Positions 8,328 through 18,832 are shown, counted from the first letter of the stretch. The stretch is DNA of 64,000 nucleotides from Roseibium sp. MMSF_3544 (GCF_030732845.1 NZ_JASHKA010000016.1:62001-126000); one strand, 5' to 3'. A program made the numbers and translations. Notes: generated from the letters alone by a model not told the origin.

Positions 8328-9587
8328 ATGTTTCGGACAAACCTGGAAACTGCAGATCCGGTCATTGCCGGGTCGATTGACCGCGAAGCTGGACGCCAGG
8401 CGGATCAGATCGAACTGATTGCTTCGGAAAACATTGTCTCGAAAGCGGTTCTCCAGGCACAGGGGTCGGTGCTGACGAACAAATACGCCGAGGGCTATCC
8501 GGGACGCCGGTACTATGGCGGCTGTGAATATGTCGATGAAGTTGAGGCGGAAGCCATCGACAGGTTGAAGCGCTTGTTCGGTGCCGGGTTTGCAAATGTG
8601 CAGCCTCATTCCGGTGCGCAGGCCAACGGTGCGGTCAAGCTTGCTCTCCTGAAGCCCGGCGACACGATCCTGGGCATGTCCCTCGACGCGGGCGGTCACC
8701 TGACCCATGGTGCAAAGCCGGCGCAATCTGGAAAGTGGTTCCGGCCCGTTCAATATGGACTGACCCCGGAAGGTCTGATCGACTACGATCAGGTTGCCGA
8801 CCTTGCGCGCACTGAAAAGCCTCAACTCATCATTGCCGGCGCGTCCGCTTATTCGCGCAAGATCGATTTTCGGAAGTTTCGGCAGATCGCCGACGAGATC
8901 GGCGCCTGGCTGCTGGTCGACATGGCGCATATCGCTGGTCTTGTCGCGACAGAACTGCATCCGTCTCCGATGCCGCACGCCCATATCGTCACCTCCACGA
9001 CCCACAAGACCCTGCGAGGCCCGCGCGGCGGCATCATTCTCACCAATGACGAGACCTTGGCCAAAAAGATCAACTCAGCGGTGTTTCCCGGACTTCAGGG
9101 TGGACCGCTGATGCATGTCATTGCAGCCAAGGCGGTCGCCTTTGGTGAGGCGTTGCAGCCCGGGTTCAAGGACTATTGCCAGCGCGTTGTCGACAGCGCA
9201 CGCTCGCTTTCCGACGTCATGATCGAGCGTGGGTGCGCAGTTGTTTCCGGTGGTACCGACAATCACCTGATGCTGGTTGATCTGCGGCCGAAGGGGGTGA
9301 AGGGCAATGCTGCTGAAGCAGCCCTTGAGCGCGCCGGGATCACCTGCAACAAGAACGGGGTTCCGGGCGACCCGGAAAAACCCACGATCACCAGCGGCAT
9401 CCGTCTGGGCACGGCAGCTGGCTGTTCGCGCGGGTTTGGACCAGACGAATTCCGTCGCATCGGTCATCTGATCTCCGATGTCCTGGACGCGCTGGCGGAA
9501 AATCCCGATGGCAGTGCCGAGGTCGAAGCGGCGACGCGTGGCGAAGTGCGCGCGATCTGCAAGAAATTCCCGATCTACGAAAACTGA
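8328..9587 (+). CDS. glyA: serine hydroxymethyltransferase
   Basis: 419 residues, the full family length. It interconverts glycine plus 5,10-methylene-THF and serine plus THF. Seen motifs are [10 protein letters not shown] near residue 30, [17 protein letters not shown] near 53, and the PLP lysine K227 in [13 protein letters not shown]. The ATG at 8328 follows GGAGAG; a TTG four codons upstream is unlikely. Placed first in a cluster with lpdA, the gcv genes and sdaA, this copy probably serves glycine catabolism rather than general one-carbon supply; another glyA elsewhere would be expected. Confidence 0.95.
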   Translation: MFRTNLETADPVIAGSIDREAGRQADQIELIASENIVSKAVLQAQGSVLTNKYAEGYPGRRYYGGCEYVDEVEAEAIDRLKRLFGAGFANVQPHSGAQANGAVKLALLKPGDTILGMSLDAGGHLTHGAKPAQSGKWFRPVQYGLTPEGLIDYDQVADLARTEKPQLIIAGASAYSRKIDFRKFRQIADEIGAWLLVDMAHIAGLVATELHPSPMPHAHIVTSTTHKTLRGPRGGIILTNDETLAKKINSAVFPGLQGGPLMHVIAAKAVAFGEALQPGFKDYCQRVVDSARSLSDVMIERGCAVVSGGTDNHLMLVDLRPKGVKGNAAEAALERAGITCNKNGVPGDPEKPTITSGIRLGTAAGCSRGFGPDEFRRIGHLISDVLDALAENPDGSAEVEAATRGEVRAICKKFPIYEN

Positions 9588-9596
9588 GGCGCCGAG

Positions 9597-10991
9597 ATGA
9601 AGAGTTACGATCTTGTCGTCATCGGCGGTGGCCCGGGCGGCTACGTGGCAGCGATCCGCGCCACGCAACTCGGCATGAGCGTCGCCTGTGTCGAAGGTCG
9701 CGGAGCCCTCGGCGGGACCTGCCTCAATGTCGGCTGTATTCCCTCCAAGGCTCTTTTGACGTCTTCAGCAAAATTCGCCGAGCTGTCCCATCTGGCTGCG
9801 CATGGCATCGGGATTGAGAGAGCAACGCTCGATCTTGCGGCGATGATGGGGCGCAAGGACAAGATCGTCGGCGATCTCACCAAGGGCATTGCTTACCTGT
9901 TCAAGAAGAACGGCGTAGACCTCATCGAAGGCTGGGGCTCCATTCCCGAACCCGGCGTCGTCAAGGTTTCCGGCAGCGAAGGCAATTCGCTTCTGTCAGC
10001 GGTGAGCATCCTGATCGCCACCGGCTCCGAACCGGCGTCGCTGCCTGGCATCGATATAGACGAGACGGACATTCTCAGCAGCACCGGTGCGCTCGCGCTC
10101 GCCCAGGTTCCGCAACACCTTGTGGTGATAGGTGCGGGCGTGATCGGCCTTGAACTCGGACAGGTCTGGTCCCGGCTCGGCGCAAAGGTGACCGTCGTGG
10201 AATATCTCGACCGGATCCTGCCGGGAAATGACGGCGAGATTGCCAAACTCGCACAGCGGGCGCTGACGAAGCGCGGCCTGAAGTTCCAGCTTGGGCGCAA
10301 GCTTACCGGCATCGAGCGCGGCGCAGACGGTTTGCAGCTGTCGCTGGAACGGGTCGGCAAGGACAGCACCGAGACGCTGGAGGCCGACAAGGTTCTCGTT
10401 GCCATCGGCCGCCGCCCGGTCACGCGCGGGCTGGGCCTCGATGCACTTGGTGTTGCAACGAATAGCCGCGGATTCATTGAGGTCAATGATGCCTTCATGA
10501 CGTCAGTCCAAGGGGTCTATGCCATAGGTGACTGCATTCCCGGACCGATGCTGGCGCACAAAGCCGAGGAAGACGGTGTGGCCTGCGTCGAGATGCTGGC
10601 AGGGAAGGCAGGACACGTCGACTACAACACCGTACCGGGTGTTGTTTATACCGATCCGGAAGTCGCGTCTGTCGGCGCGACGGAAGAAGTCCTGAAGGAA
10701 ACAGGCACCGACTACATCACCGGAAAATTCAACTTCATGGCCAACAGCCGCGCGCGTTCGTCCGGCGAGACGGACGGCGCTGTCAAGGTGCTTGTCGCGC
10801 CTGACGGAACGATCCTTGGCGCGCATATTTGTGGTGCCCATGGCGGCGACCTGATTGCCGAGCTGGTGCTGGCCATGACCAAAGGCGTGAGCGTGGAGGA
10901 AGTCGCACGAACCTGCCATGCGCACCCGGCATTGGGCGAGGCCGTCAAGGAAGCCTGCCTCGATGCACTCGGGCGCGCCATCCACGCCTGA
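9597..10991 (+). CDS. lpdA: dihydrolipoyl dehydrogenase (L-protein of the glycine cleavage system)
   Basis: 464 residues. FAD-binding GGGPGGYVAAIRA lies at the N-terminus, the redox disulfide is C42-x4-C47 in GGTCLNVGCIPSK, the NAD-binding motif is VIGAGVIGLELG near 180, and the C-terminal HAHPALGEAVKEA supplies the catalytic His-Glu pair. It reoxidises the dihydrolipoyl arm of GcvH with NAD. It follows glyA by 9 bp, so it is probably a dedicated copy for glycine cleavage, separate from the pyruvate and 2-oxoglutarate dehydrogenase versions. Confidence 0.95.
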   Translation: MKSYDLVVIGGGPGGYVAAIRATQLGMSVACVEGRGALGGTCLNVGCIPSKALLTSSAKFAELSHLAAHGIGIERATLDLAAMMGRKDKIVGDLTKGIAYLFKKNGVDLIEGWGSIPEPGVVKVSGSEGNSLLSAVSILIATGSEPASLPGIDIDETDILSSTGALALAQVPQHLVVIGAGVIGLELGQVWSRLGAKVTVVEYLDRILPGNDGEIAKLAQRALTKRGLKFQLGRKLTGIERGADGLQLSLERVGKDSTETLEADKVLVAIGRRPVTRGLGLDALGVATNSRGFIEVNDAFMTSVQGVYAIGDCIPGPMLAHKAEEDGVACVEMLAGKAGHVDYNTVPGVVYTDPEVASVGATEEVLKETGTDYITGKFNFMANSRARSSGETDGAVKVLVAPDGTILGAHICGAHGGDLIAELVLAMTKGVSVEEVARTCHAHPALGEAVKEACLDALGRAIHA

Positions 10992-11011
10992 AACACACGA
11001 GATCACGAACT

Positions 11012-11104
11012 CCTTCATCCGCAGCCGTCAACACAGAGCCAATTGACGGGGATGAAGGCATCAACGCTCCCGAGCACTTTGCCAAGGGCCTGGCAAGCGG
11101 GAGC
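11012..11104 (+). ncRNA. two-hairpin structured leader of the AGCS symporter gene
   Basis: Hairpin 1 pairs CCTTCATCC (11012-11020) with GGATGAAGG (11050-11058) and encloses GTCAA (11027-11031) pairing TTGAC (11043-11047). Hairpin 2 pairs GCTCCCG (11066-11072) with CGGGAGC (11098-11104) and encloses TTGCCA (11079-11084) pairing TGGCAA (11091-11096). All four helices are perfect. There is no T-run afterwards, and the symporter ribosome binding site follows. It does not match the glycine riboswitch core as I know it. Confidence 0.5.
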
Positions 11105-11131
11105 AAACCCTAACGCACTGGGAGGACAATC

Positions 11132-12505
11132 ATGGAAGCGTTAAGCAACATAGTGGGCCAGATAAACGGGGTCGTCTGGGGCCCGGTCATGCTGGTTCTC
11201 ATTCTCGGCGTCGGTTTCTTCCTGCAGGTCGGGCTGAAGTTCATGCCCATCCTGAAACTCGGTACCGGGTTCGGTCTCCTGTTCAAGGGCCGGACCGGTC
11301 AGGGCGAGGGTCAGATCAGCCCGTTCAACGCGTTGATGACCTCACTCTCGGCGACCATCGGCACGGGTAACATTGCGGGTGTTGCAACAGCGATCTTCCT
11401 TGGCGGTCCCGGCGCGTTGTTCTGGATGTGGATGACTGCTCTTGTGGGCATGGCAACGAAATACGCCGAAGCGGTCTGTGCGGTGAAATACCGGGAAACA
11501 GACGAACTCGGCAATTTTGTCGGCGGGCCGATGTACTACATCAAGAACGGTCTTGCCGCGCATTGGCACTGGCTCGGCTGGGCCTTCGCGCTCTTCGGCG
11601 CGATTGCAGCTTTCGGCATCGGCAACGGCGTGCAGGCGAATGGTGTCGCCCATGTGCTCGACGCCAACTTCGGTCTCAACACATCAGTCACCGGCGTGAT
11701 CCTGATGGTCCTGACCGCGGCTGTTATCCTGGGCGGCATTACCCGGATCGGCGCTGTTGCGGGCAAACTGGTTCCGTTCATGGCGGTCAGCTATATCATT
11801 GCCGGCCTTCTGGTCCTGCTGATCAATTTCGGCGCGATCGGCGACACGCTCGCGCTGGTCTTCACCCATGCCTTCACACCTTCGGCTGCCACGGGCGGAT
11901 TTGCAGGAGCTGCGGTCTGGGCAGCGATCCGCTTCGGTGTGGCACGCGGTGTCTTCTCCAACGAGGCAGGTCTCGGTTCTGCGCCGATCGCACATGCTGC
12001 CGCGTCGACCAAGGGTCCGGTCAACCAGGGCCTGATCGCGATGCTGGGCACGTTCATCGACACCATTATCGTCTGCTCCATCACCGGTCTTGCGATCATT
12101 TCATCCGGTGCCTGGACCAGCGGTGAATCGGGTGCTGCGCTGACGTCACTTGCCTTTGAGACATCCTTGCCGGGCGTTGGCGGATATCTCATTGCCATCG
12201 CGCTGTCGATCTTCGCCTTCACCACCATCCTGGGCTGGTCCTTCTATGGCGAGAAATGCGTCGGCTTCTTCTTCGGCTACCGGGCGCTGGTGCCGTACCG
12301 CATCCTCTGGATCGCCATGATCTATTTCGGCGCGACCGCGGATCTGGGCTTCATCTGGCTGCTTGCGGACACGCTGAACGCGATGATGGCAATCCCGAAC
12401 CTGATTGCCCTGGCGCTGCTCAGCCCGGTCGTCTTCGCACTGACCAAAGAGTTCTTCGCGACCAACGGTGCCAGCGAAGAAGGCGAAAAGAGCGCTGCAG
12501 AATAA
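11132..12505 (+). CDS. alanine/glycine:cation symporter (AGCS) family protein
   Basis: 457-residue inner-membrane carrier with about 11 helices. Family signatures visible are SPFNALMTSLSATIGTGNIAG near residue 65, GGPGALFWMWMTALVGMATKYAE near 90, GPMYYIKNG near 130 and RGVFSNEAGLGSAPIAHAAA near 275. AGCS proteins import alanine or glycine with Na+. Its place between lpdA and gcvT strongly suggests glycine is the substrate. The start ATG follows GGGAGGA. Confidence 0.93.
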   Translation: MEALSNIVGQINGVVWGPVMLVLILGVGFFLQVGLKFMPILKLGTGFGLLFKGRTGQGEGQISPFNALMTSLSATIGTGNIAGVATAIFLGGPGALFWMWMTALVGMATKYAEAVCAVKYRETDELGNFVGGPMYYIKNGLAAHWHWLGWAFALFGAIAAFGIGNGVQANGVAHVLDANFGLNTSVTGVILMVLTAAVILGGITRIGAVAGKLVPFMAVSYIIAGLLVLLINFGAIGDTLALVFTHAFTPSAATGGFAGAAVWAAIRFGVARGVFSNEAGLGSAPIAHAAASTKGPVNQGLIAMLGTFIDTIIVCSITGLAIISSGAWTSGESGAALTSLAFETSLPGVGGYLIAIALSIFAFTTILGWSFYGEKCVGFFFGYRALVPYRILWIAMIYFGATADLGFIWLLADTLNAMMAIPNLIALALLSPVVFALTKEFFATNGASEEGEKSAAE

Positions 12506-12515
12506 CTGAGAGGCG

Positions 12516-12539
12516 GGAGGGCTGGTTCCCCAGCCCTCC
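12516..12539 (+). terminator. GC-rich hairpin after the symporter gene
   Basis: A 10-bp stem (12516-12525 with 12530-12539) closed by a TTCC loop lies 11 bp after the AGCS stop. No T-run follows, so it may be a 3' stabilising or partial-termination structure that separates transporter and usp/gcv expression rather than a full terminator. Confidence 0.45.
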
Positions 12540-12570
12540 TCATATCCAACCCGTTGTTTGGAGATGACAG

Positions 12571-12984
12571 ATGACTAAAAAAATTCTGCTGCCGATCGAT
12601 CATACGGACGACCGGTCCTGGAAAAAGGCGCTACCCATGGCGCTTGAGCAGGCGAAATTTTATGGCGCTGAATTGCACGCCGTCTCCGTGATTCCGGAAA
12701 TCATCCGGTTGCCGAATCTGCCGGCAAATTACGGCGCCGGCGCGAAGGATTTCGTGCGCGGAAAGCTTGCCGCCATTCTGGAAGCAAATGGCGCCGGTGA
12801 CATCCCGATCCATATCGAGGAAGGCAGTGTCTACCGCGAGATTTTGAAGCTCGCCCACAAGGAAGGCTACGATCACATCGTGATGGCCTCAGCCAAGGGC
12901 GATTTCCCCAACTATGAAATCGGTCCGAACCTTGCCCGTGTCGTGCGCAACGCGCATTGTACGGTCACGGTGGTGCGCGACTGA
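12571..12984 (+). CDS. universal stress protein (UspA family)
   Basis: 137 residues, single Usp domain. The N-terminus KKILLPIDHTD and the C-terminal block with HIVMASAKGD and ARVVRNAHCTVTVVRD follow the Usp fold. The usual ATP-loop pattern G-2x-G-9x-G(S/T) is only partly conserved, so nucleotide binding is uncertain. It is embedded between the glycine symporter and gcvT, same strand with 30 bp to gcvT, so it is probably co-expressed; Usp proteins next to transporters often act as regulatory partners. Confidence 0.85.
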   Translation: MTKKILLPIDHTDDRSWKKALPMALEQAKFYGAELHAVSVIPEIIRLPNLPANYGAGAKDFVRGKLAAILEANGAGDIPIHIEEGSVYREILKLAHKEGYDHIVMASAKGDFPNYEIGPNLARVVRNAHCTVTVVRD

Positions 12985-13014
12985 CCGAAACAACAACGAG
13001 AGAGGACCGGCATT

Positions 13015-14112
13015 ATGGCTGACGCCCCCAAACGTACACCGCTCTACGACCTTCATGTCGAACTGGGCGGAAAGATGGTCGATTTCGCCGGCTGGGAAAT
13101 GCCGGTTCAATACCCGATGGGCATCATGGGGGAACACAAGCAGTGCCGCGAAAAGGCGGCTCTGTTCGACGTCAGCCATATGGGTCAGGTGATCCTCATG
13201 GGCGAGAATGTCGGCGAGAAGCTGGAAGCGCTCTGCCCACAGGCGTTCTCGACGCTGAAAGAAGGCAAGGCACGCTACGGTTTCTTCACAAACGAGACCG
13301 GCGGCATCATGGACGACCTGATTGTATCCAACGCGGGCGATCATTTCTTCGTTGTCGTGAATGCCTCCATGCGCCACCAGGACATTCCGCATATGGCGAA
13401 GCACCTCGACGGGGTGGACGTGACCGAAATCTTCGATCGGGCGCTGGTCGCGGTTCAGGGGCCCAAGGCTGAGGATGTTGTCGGCGCCCTCTGCCCGGCA
13501 GCGCGCGATCTCAAGTTCATGGAAACCATGGTTGGCGAAATCAACGGCGTCGAGTGCCGGATCTCGCGTCTTGGCTATACAGGTGAAGACGGTTACGAGA
13601 TCTCGATCGCGGAAGACAAGGCCGTCGAGGTGGCGCGTGCCTTCCTGGCGGACGAGAATTGCGAACCGGCCGGTCTTGGAGCGCGCGATTCGCTCAGGCT
13701 GGAAGCCGGGCTTTGCCTCTACGGCAACGATATCGACAACGACACGTCACCGATCGAAGCTTCGCTGATCTGGGCCATCCAGAAACGCCGCCGTGAAGAA
13801 GGCGGCTTCCTGGGCGCGGAACGGATCCAGCGGGAGATTTCCGGCGGAACGGCGCGCAAGCTGGTTGGCATCCGGCCTGAAGGCCGCGCACCGGCGCGCC
13901 AGGGAGTTGAAGTGCAAAGCGAAGATGGTAATGCCATCGGCGTCGTCACGTCGGGCGGATTCGGTCCGACCGCTGGCGGACCGGTTGCGATGGGCTATAT
14001 CAGCACTGATCAGGCGGAACCCGGCACCAAAGTCAACCTGATGATCAGGGGCAAGGCACAGCCGGCCGAAATCGTCTCGCTGCCGTTCGTGCAGCAAAAT
14101 TACAAGCGTTAA
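13015..14112 (+). CDS. gcvT: glycine cleavage system T-protein (aminomethyltransferase)
   Basis: 365 residues, normal length. T-protein takes the aminomethyl group from lipoylated GcvH, releases NH3 and forms 5,10-methylene-THF. Visible motifs are YDLHVELGGKMVDFAGWEMP at residues 8-27, DVSHMGQ near 53 with the family's conserved Asp, and RLGYTGEDGYEI near 185. First of the contiguous gcvT-gcvH-gcvP set with gaps of 16 and 13 bp. It has a GAGAGGA site before the ATG. Confidence 0.96.
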   Translation: MADAPKRTPLYDLHVELGGKMVDFAGWEMPVQYPMGIMGEHKQCREKAALFDVSHMGQVILMGENVGEKLEALCPQAFSTLKEGKARYGFFTNETGGIMDDLIVSNAGDHFFVVVNASMRHQDIPHMAKHLDGVDVTEIFDRALVAVQGPKAEDVVGALCPAARDLKFMETMVGEINGVECRISRLGYTGEDGYEISIAEDKAVEVARAFLADENCEPAGLGARDSLRLEAGLCLYGNDIDNDTSPIEASLIWAIQKRRREEGGFLGAERIQREISGGTARKLVGIRPEGRAPARQGVEVQSEDGNAIGVVTSGGFGPTAGGPVAMGYISTDQAEPGTKVNLMIRGKAQPAEIVSLPFVQQNYKR

Positions 14113-14128
14113 TCGGGGAGAGACCGAC

Positions 14129-14494
14129 ATGACCACTTATTATTCCGAAGAACATGAATGGATCACCGTCGACGGTGACACGGCAACTGTCGGGATCACC
14201 ACGCACGCGGCAGAACAGCTCGGCGAAATCGTCTACGTGGAACAGAAAGACAGTGGCGACACTTTCGAAAAGGGCGACGAGATCGGTGTCGTTGAATCGG
14301 TCAAGGCTGCGTCTGAAATCTATGCACCGGTGGACGGCGAAATTGCCGAATCCAACGAAGTGCTGGCGGACAATCCCGCCAAGCTGAATGAAAGCCCGGA
14401 AGGCGACGGTTGGCTGTACAAGATCAAACTGTCGAACACCGACCAGTTGAATGATCTGATGGACCTTGACGCCTACAAGGCCTTCATCGCCTAA
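14129..14494 (+). CDS. gcvH: glycine cleavage system H-protein
   Basis: 121 residues. This carrier shuttles the methylamine group of glycine on a lipoyl arm between P-, T- and L-proteins. The lipoylated lysine is K59 in [15 protein letters not shown], the canonical site. The N-terminus YYSEEHEWI and the C-terminal GDGWLYKIK are typical. Requires LipA/LipB-type lipoylation encoded elsewhere. Confidence 0.97.
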   Translation: MTTYYSEEHEWITVDGDTATVGITTHAAEQLGEIVYVEQKDSGDTFEKGDEIGVVESVKAASEIYAPVDGEIAESNEVLADNPAKLNESPEGDGWLYKIKLSNTDQLNDLMDLDAYKAFIA

Positions 14495-14507
14495 AGGAAA
14501 GCAGAAG

Positions 14508-17363
14508 ATGGCTTTTGAACTCACCACTTATCAGGCGTATGATTTCGCCAACCGGCGGCATATCGGTCCTTCCCCGACCGAGATGGCGGACATGCTTAAG
14601 CTGATCGGCTTCGACAGCCTCGACGATCTGATCGACGCCACCGTCCCGCCGGCCATCCGCCAGAAAGAGGCTCTCGACTGGGGCGGACCCGGCCTGTCCG
14701 AACGCGATGCGCTGTTTCACATGAAGGAAGTGGCCAGCAAAAACCAGGTGCTGACGTCGCTGATCGGCCAGGGCTACTACGGCACGACGACACCGGCCCC
14801 GATCCTGCGCAACATCCTGGAGAACCCTGCCTGGTATACGGCCTACACGCCCTACCAGCCGGAAATTTCCCAGGGCCGCCTGGAAGCACTTTTGAACTTC
14901 CAGACCATGGTGTCCGACCTGACCGGCCTCGATATTGCCAACGCGTCGCTGCTGGACGAGTCCACTGCGGCTGCCGAAGCCATGACCATGGCGAAGCGCT
15001 CGGCGAAATCGAAATCCAATACATTCTTTGTCGACGAGAATTGCCACCCGCAGAACATTGCGGTGATCCAGACGCGGGCAGAACCGCTCGGCATTGACGT
15101 TGTCGTCGGCAACCCGGACGAGCTTGATCCCACGACCGTGTTCGGTGCGATTTTCCAGTATCCGGGCACCTACGGCCACGTGCGCGACTTCACAGGCATC
15201 ATCGGGAAACTGCACGAGAACAAGGCTCTGGCAATCGTTGCCGCGGACCCGCTGGCACTTGCGCTTCTGAAGTCGCCGGGTGAGATGGGCGCCGACATTG
15301 CCGTCGGATCGACCCAGCGCTTCGGTGTTCCGATGGGCTACGGCGGTCCGCACGCTGCTTATATGTCGTGCAAGGACGCGCTGAAGCGCAGCATGCCGGG
15401 ACGCATCATCGGTGTTTCCGTCGACAGCCGCGGCAAGAAGGCCTACCGCCTTGCCCTGCAGACCCGTGAACAGCATATCCGCCGCGAAAAGGCCAATTCC
15501 AACGTCTGCACCGCGCAGGCACTCCTCGCCGTGATCGCGTCCATGTACGCGGTCTACCACGGTCCGGACGGCATCAAGGCAATTGCCCAGTCCGTGCACC
15601 GGAAGACCTCGCGTCTTGCGACAGGCCTGGAATCGCTTGGCTTCAAGGTCGAGCCGGCCGTCTTCTTCGACACGATCACCGTCGAGGTTGGCGCCCTCCA
15701 GGGTGTCGTCATGAACGCGGCGGTCGCCAACGGCATCAACCTGCGCAAGGTCGGCGACACGCGTGTCGGGATTTCGCTCGACGAGCAGACCCGTCCGGAA
15801 ACCATCGAGGCCGTGTGGCGTGCCTTCGGTGGCGACCTGATCGATGACAGCGAACTGAACCGTGACTACCGGCTGCCGCAGCATGCGCTTCGGGAAAGCG
15901 AATATCTGACGCATCCGATCTTTCACATGAACCGCGCCGAAGCGGAAATGACGCGCTACATGCGCCGGCTTGCCGACCGCGACCTGGCGCTTGACCGCGC
16001 AATGATCCCGCTCGGTTCGTGCACCATGAAGCTGAATGCGACGATCGAGATGATCCCGGTCACCTGGCCGGAATTCTCGAACCTGCATCCGTTCGTGCCG
16101 GCGGACCAGGCGGCCGGTTATCACGAGATGATCGACGATCTGAACGACAAGCTCTGCCAAATCACCGGCTATGATGCGATCAGCCAGCAGCCGAACTCCG
16201 GCGCACAGGGCGAATATGCCGGCCTTCTGACGATCCGCAACTACCATGCGGCGCGTGGTGAAGGTCATCGTGATATCTGCCTCATTCCCACCTCCGCGCA
16301 CGGCACCAACCCTGCCTCTGCGCAGATGGTCGGCTACAAGGTGGTTCCAGTAAAGTCGGACGAAAACGGCGACATCGATCTTGCCGATTTCCGGGAAAAG
16401 GCGGAGCAGCATTCCGCAAGCCTTGCTGCCTGCATGATCACCTATCCGTCCACGCATGGCGTGTTTGAGGAAACGGTGCAGGAAGTCTGCCAGATCACGC
16501 ATGACCACGGCGGTCAGGTCTATATCGATGGCGCCAACATGAACGCCATGGTCGGCCTGTCGCAACCGGGCAAGATCGGCGGCGATGTCAGCCACCTGAA
16601 CCTTCACAAGACCTTCTGCATTCCGCATGGCGGCGGTGGACCCGGTATGGGCCCGATCGGCGTGAAGGCGCATCTGGAGCCCTACCTGCCGGGTCATCCG
16701 GAATATGGAACGTCGGTCGGTCCCGTTTCGGCAGCACCGTTCGGCTCGCCTTCGATTCTGCCGGTGAGCTGGGCCTATGTCCTTCTGATGGGCGGTCCGG
16801 GCCTGACGCAGGCAACCAAGGTAGCGATCCTCAATGCCAACTACATCGCGGCGCGCCTGAAGGATGCCTACGAGATCCTCTACACGTCCGACACAGGCCG
16901 GGTCGCACATGAGTGTATCCTTGATACGCGTCCGCTGGCCGATAGCGGCGGGGTCACGGTTGAGGATATTGCCAAGCGCCTGATGGATAGCGGCTTCCAC
17001 GCGCCGACCATGTCCTGGCCTGTCGCAGGCACGCTGATGGTGGAGCCGACTGAATCCGAGCCGAAAGCGGAACTGGACCGGTTCTGCGACGCGATGTTGT
17101 CGATCCGAGCAGAAGCCCAGGACATCATCGACGGCAAGATCGATGCGGAAAACAACCCGCTGAAAAATGCGCCGCACACGGTCGCCGATCTTGTTGGGGA
17201 GTGGAACCGGCCATACAGCCGTGAACAGGCCTGCTATCCGGCCGGTTCGCTTGATGTCGACAAGTACTGGTCTCCGGTCAACCGGGTCGACAATGCCTAT
17301 GGCGACCGTAATCTGGTCTGCACCTGTCCGCCGATGTCCGAATACGCAGAAGCGGCAGAATAA
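14508..17363 (+). CDS. gcvP: glycine dehydrogenase (decarboxylating), single-chain P-protein
   Basis: 951 residues from the ATG at 14508 (AAAGGAAAG site). The PLP-dependent P-protein decarboxylates glycine and transfers the aminomethyl group to GcvH. The N-terminal non-catalytic half begins RRHIGPS; the C-terminal half carries [11 protein letters not shown] near 565, HGTNPASA near 600 and the PLP lysine K701 in [18 protein letters not shown]. Single-polypeptide (not GcvPA/PB) form, normal length. A long complementary-strand reading frame of about 960 codons is a codon-bias shadow. Confidence 0.97.
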   Translation: MAFELTTYQAYDFANRRHIGPSPTEMADMLKLIGFDSLDDLIDATVPPAIRQKEALDWGGPGLSERDALFHMKEVASKNQVLTSLIGQGYYGTTTPAPILRNILENPAWYTAYTPYQPEISQGRLEALLNFQTMVSDLTGLDIANASLLDESTAAAEAMTMAKRSAKSKSNTFFVDENCHPQNIAVIQTRAEPLGIDVVVGNPDELDPTTVFGAIFQYPGTYGHVRDFTGIIGKLHENKALAIVAADPLALALLKSPGEMGADIAVGSTQRFGVPMGYGGPHAAYMSCKDALKRSMPGRIIGVSVDSRGKKAYRLALQTREQHIRREKANSNVCTAQALLAVIASMYAVYHGPDGIKAIAQSVHRKTSRLATGLESLGFKVEPAVFFDTITVEVGALQGVVMNAAVANGINLRKVGDTRVGISLDEQTRPETIEAVWRAFGGDLIDDSELNRDYRLPQHALRESEYLTHPIFHMNRAEAEMTRYMRRLADRDLALDRAMIPLGSCTMKLNATIEMIPVTWPEFSNLHPFVPADQAAGYHEMIDDLNDKLCQITGYDAISQQPNSGAQGEYAGLLTIRNYHAARGEGHRDICLIPTSAHGTNPASAQMVGYKVVPVKSDENGDIDLADFREKAEQHSASLAACMITYPSTHGVFEETVQEVCQITHDHGGQVYIDGANMNAMVGLSQPGKIGGDVSHLNLHKTFCIPHGGGGPGMGPIGVKAHLEPYLPGHPEYGTSVGPVSAAPFGSPSILPVSWAYVLLMGGPGLTQATKVAILNANYIAARLKDAYEILYTSDTGRVAHECILDTRPLADSGGVTVEDIAKRLMDSGFHAPTMSWPVAGTLMVEPTESEPKAELDRFCDAMLSIRAEAQDIIDGKIDAENNPLKNAPHTVADLVGEWNRPYSREQACYPAGSLDVDKYWSPVNRVDNAYGDRNLVCTCPPMSEYAEAAE

Positions 17364-17371
17364 CAAACAGA

Positions 17372-17397
17372 TGTGCGGCGCGGTTCAGCGCCGCACA
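17372..17397 (+). terminator. perfect 10-bp hairpin between gcvP and sdaA
   Basis: TGTGCGGCGC (17372-17381) pairs exactly with 17388-17397 around a GGTTCA loop, starting 8 bp after the gcvP stop. No T-run follows, so read-through into sdaA is likely. The helix would bury any ribosome site for the ATG at 17399, which argues that sdaA starts at 17417. Confidence 0.5.
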
Positions 17398-17416
17398 CAT
17401 GACAGAGCTAGCAGCC

Positions 17417-18832
17417 ATGTTCCTCAGCGTTTTCGACATTTTCAAGATTGGCATCGGGCCGTCATCCTCCCACACCATGGGACCGATGACCGCGGCTGTC
17501 GATTTCCTGGAACGCCTTGCCGCGGGTGGCCGCGGACGTTTCGATCCCAAAGCCGTTGCGCATATCACTGCCTCCCTGCACGGGTCTCTCGCATTTACCG
17601 GCAAGGGCCATGCATCGGATCGGGCTGTCATGCTTGGCCTTCTAGGCTTTCGTCCCGACAATGTGGATGCGGATCTGGCTGAAGCGAAGCTGGCGGAGCT
17701 GCATGAGCGCTGCAGCTTGCAGGTCAAAGGCTGCGGCGAGGTCCGTTTCGATCCGGACTCCGACCTTGTTTTCGACTATGGGCCGGCTCTGCCGCTTCAC
17801 GCCAATGGCATGAAACTCACCGCTTTCTCTGAGAACGGCGACGTCGTGTTCGCCGATACCTATTACTCGATAGGCGGCGGCTTCGTGGCGACGGAAGCCG
17901 AAATGATCGCCGACGAGAAAGCGCCGGATGCGGATCTTCATGAAGAAAAGGAAGCCATTGGCTATCCCTATCCGTTCGGTTCTGCAGCCGAAATGCTGGA
18001 GATGGGCAAGGCGTCCGGCCTGACCATTGCCCAGATGAAGCGGGCCAATGAAGAATCTGTTCTCGGCGCCGATTTTCTGAATGAGAAGCTCGACGCCATC
18101 TGGGGCGTCATGGACAACTGCATTTCGCGCGGCTTGTCCCAGGAGGGCATTCTGCCGGGTGGTCTCAGCGTGAAGCGCCGGGCGAAGGCGATCCATCAGC
18201 GCCTGGTGGATCAGACCGGCTCGAACAGCCAGCAGCCGCACGCGATCAACGACTGGCTGTCGGTCTATGCCATGGCGGTCAATGAGGAAAACGCAGCCGG
18301 TGGCCAGGTGGTTACCTCACCCACGAACGGCGCGGCCGGCGTCGTTCCTGCCGTGATCCGCTACTACCGGGACCACTGTGTGGATGTTACACGCGACGGC
18401 ATCGACACGTTTTTGCTCACGGCAGCGGCTATTGGCGGCCTGATCAAGCACAACGCGTCCATATCTGGCGCAGAGTGCGGGTGTCAGGCTGAAGTCGGCT
18501 CGGCCTCTGCAATGGCCGCCGCGGGCCTGTGTGCGGCGCTTGGAGGCAGCAACGAGCAGGTTGAAAATGCCGCAGAGATCGCGCTTGAGCATCATCTCGG
18601 CATGACCTGTGACCCGGTCAAGGGTCTTGTCCAGGTGCCGTGTATCGAACGTAACGGCATGGGCGCCATCAAGGCGGTGTCGGCGGCTTCGCTTGCACTT
18701 CATGGCGACGGCAAGCATTTCATGCCGCTCGACAATTGCATCGAGACCATGCGCCAGACCGGGCAGGATATGCGCGACAAATACAAGGAAACGTCGCTTG
18801 GCGGTCTTGCCGTCAACCTGCCCGAATGTTGA
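17417..18832 (+). CDS. sdaA: L-serine ammonia-lyase, iron-sulfur dependent (single chain)
   Basis: 471 residues from the ATG at 17417, where the standard N-terminus [19 protein letters not shown] begins; an ATG at 17399 would add six residues. It deaminates L-serine to pyruvate and ammonia using a 4Fe-4S cluster. Three cysteines at 356, 398 and 409 have the spacing of the E. coli SdaA cluster ligands (42 and 11 residues apart). Both the SSSHTMGPM loop and [14 protein letters not shown] are present. It closes the path glycine to serine to pyruvate started by the upstream genes. Confidence 0.95.
   Translation: MFLSVFDIFKIGIGPSSSHTMGPMTAAVDFLERLAAGGRGRFDPKAVAHITASLHGSLAFTGKGHASDRAVMLGLLGFRPDNVDADLAEAKLAELHERCSLQVKGCGEVRFDPDSDLVFDYGPALPLHANGMKLTAFSENGDVVFADTYYSIGGGFVATEAEMIADEKAPDADLHEEKEAIGYPYPFGSAAEMLEMGKASGLTIAQMKRANEESVLGADFLNEKLDAIWGVMDNCISRGLSQEGILPGGLSVKRRAKAIHQRLVDQTGSNSQQPHAINDWLSVYAMAVNEENAAGGQVVTSPTNGAAGVVPAVIRYYRDHCVDVTRDGIDTFLLTAAAIGGLIKHNASISGAECGCQAEVGSASAMAAAGLCAALGGSNEQVENAAEIALEHHLGMTCDPVKGLVQVPCIERNGMGAIKAVSAASLALHGDGKHFMPLDNCIETMRQTGQDMRDKYKETSLGGLAVNLPEC

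Noticed and set aside
10992-11131. Glycine riboswitch before the AGCS symporter or gcv genes
   Set aside because: The expected conserved aptamer core and terminator switch are not visible; only the unassigned hairpins are there. The gaps before gcvT, gcvH and gcvP are too short.
14484-17366. A 960-codon open frame on the strand opposite gcvP
   Set aside because: It exactly mirrors gcvP, which has full P-protein motifs and the PLP lysine. The antisense translation is Arg/His-rich with no domain pattern; it is a by-product of GC-rich codon bias.
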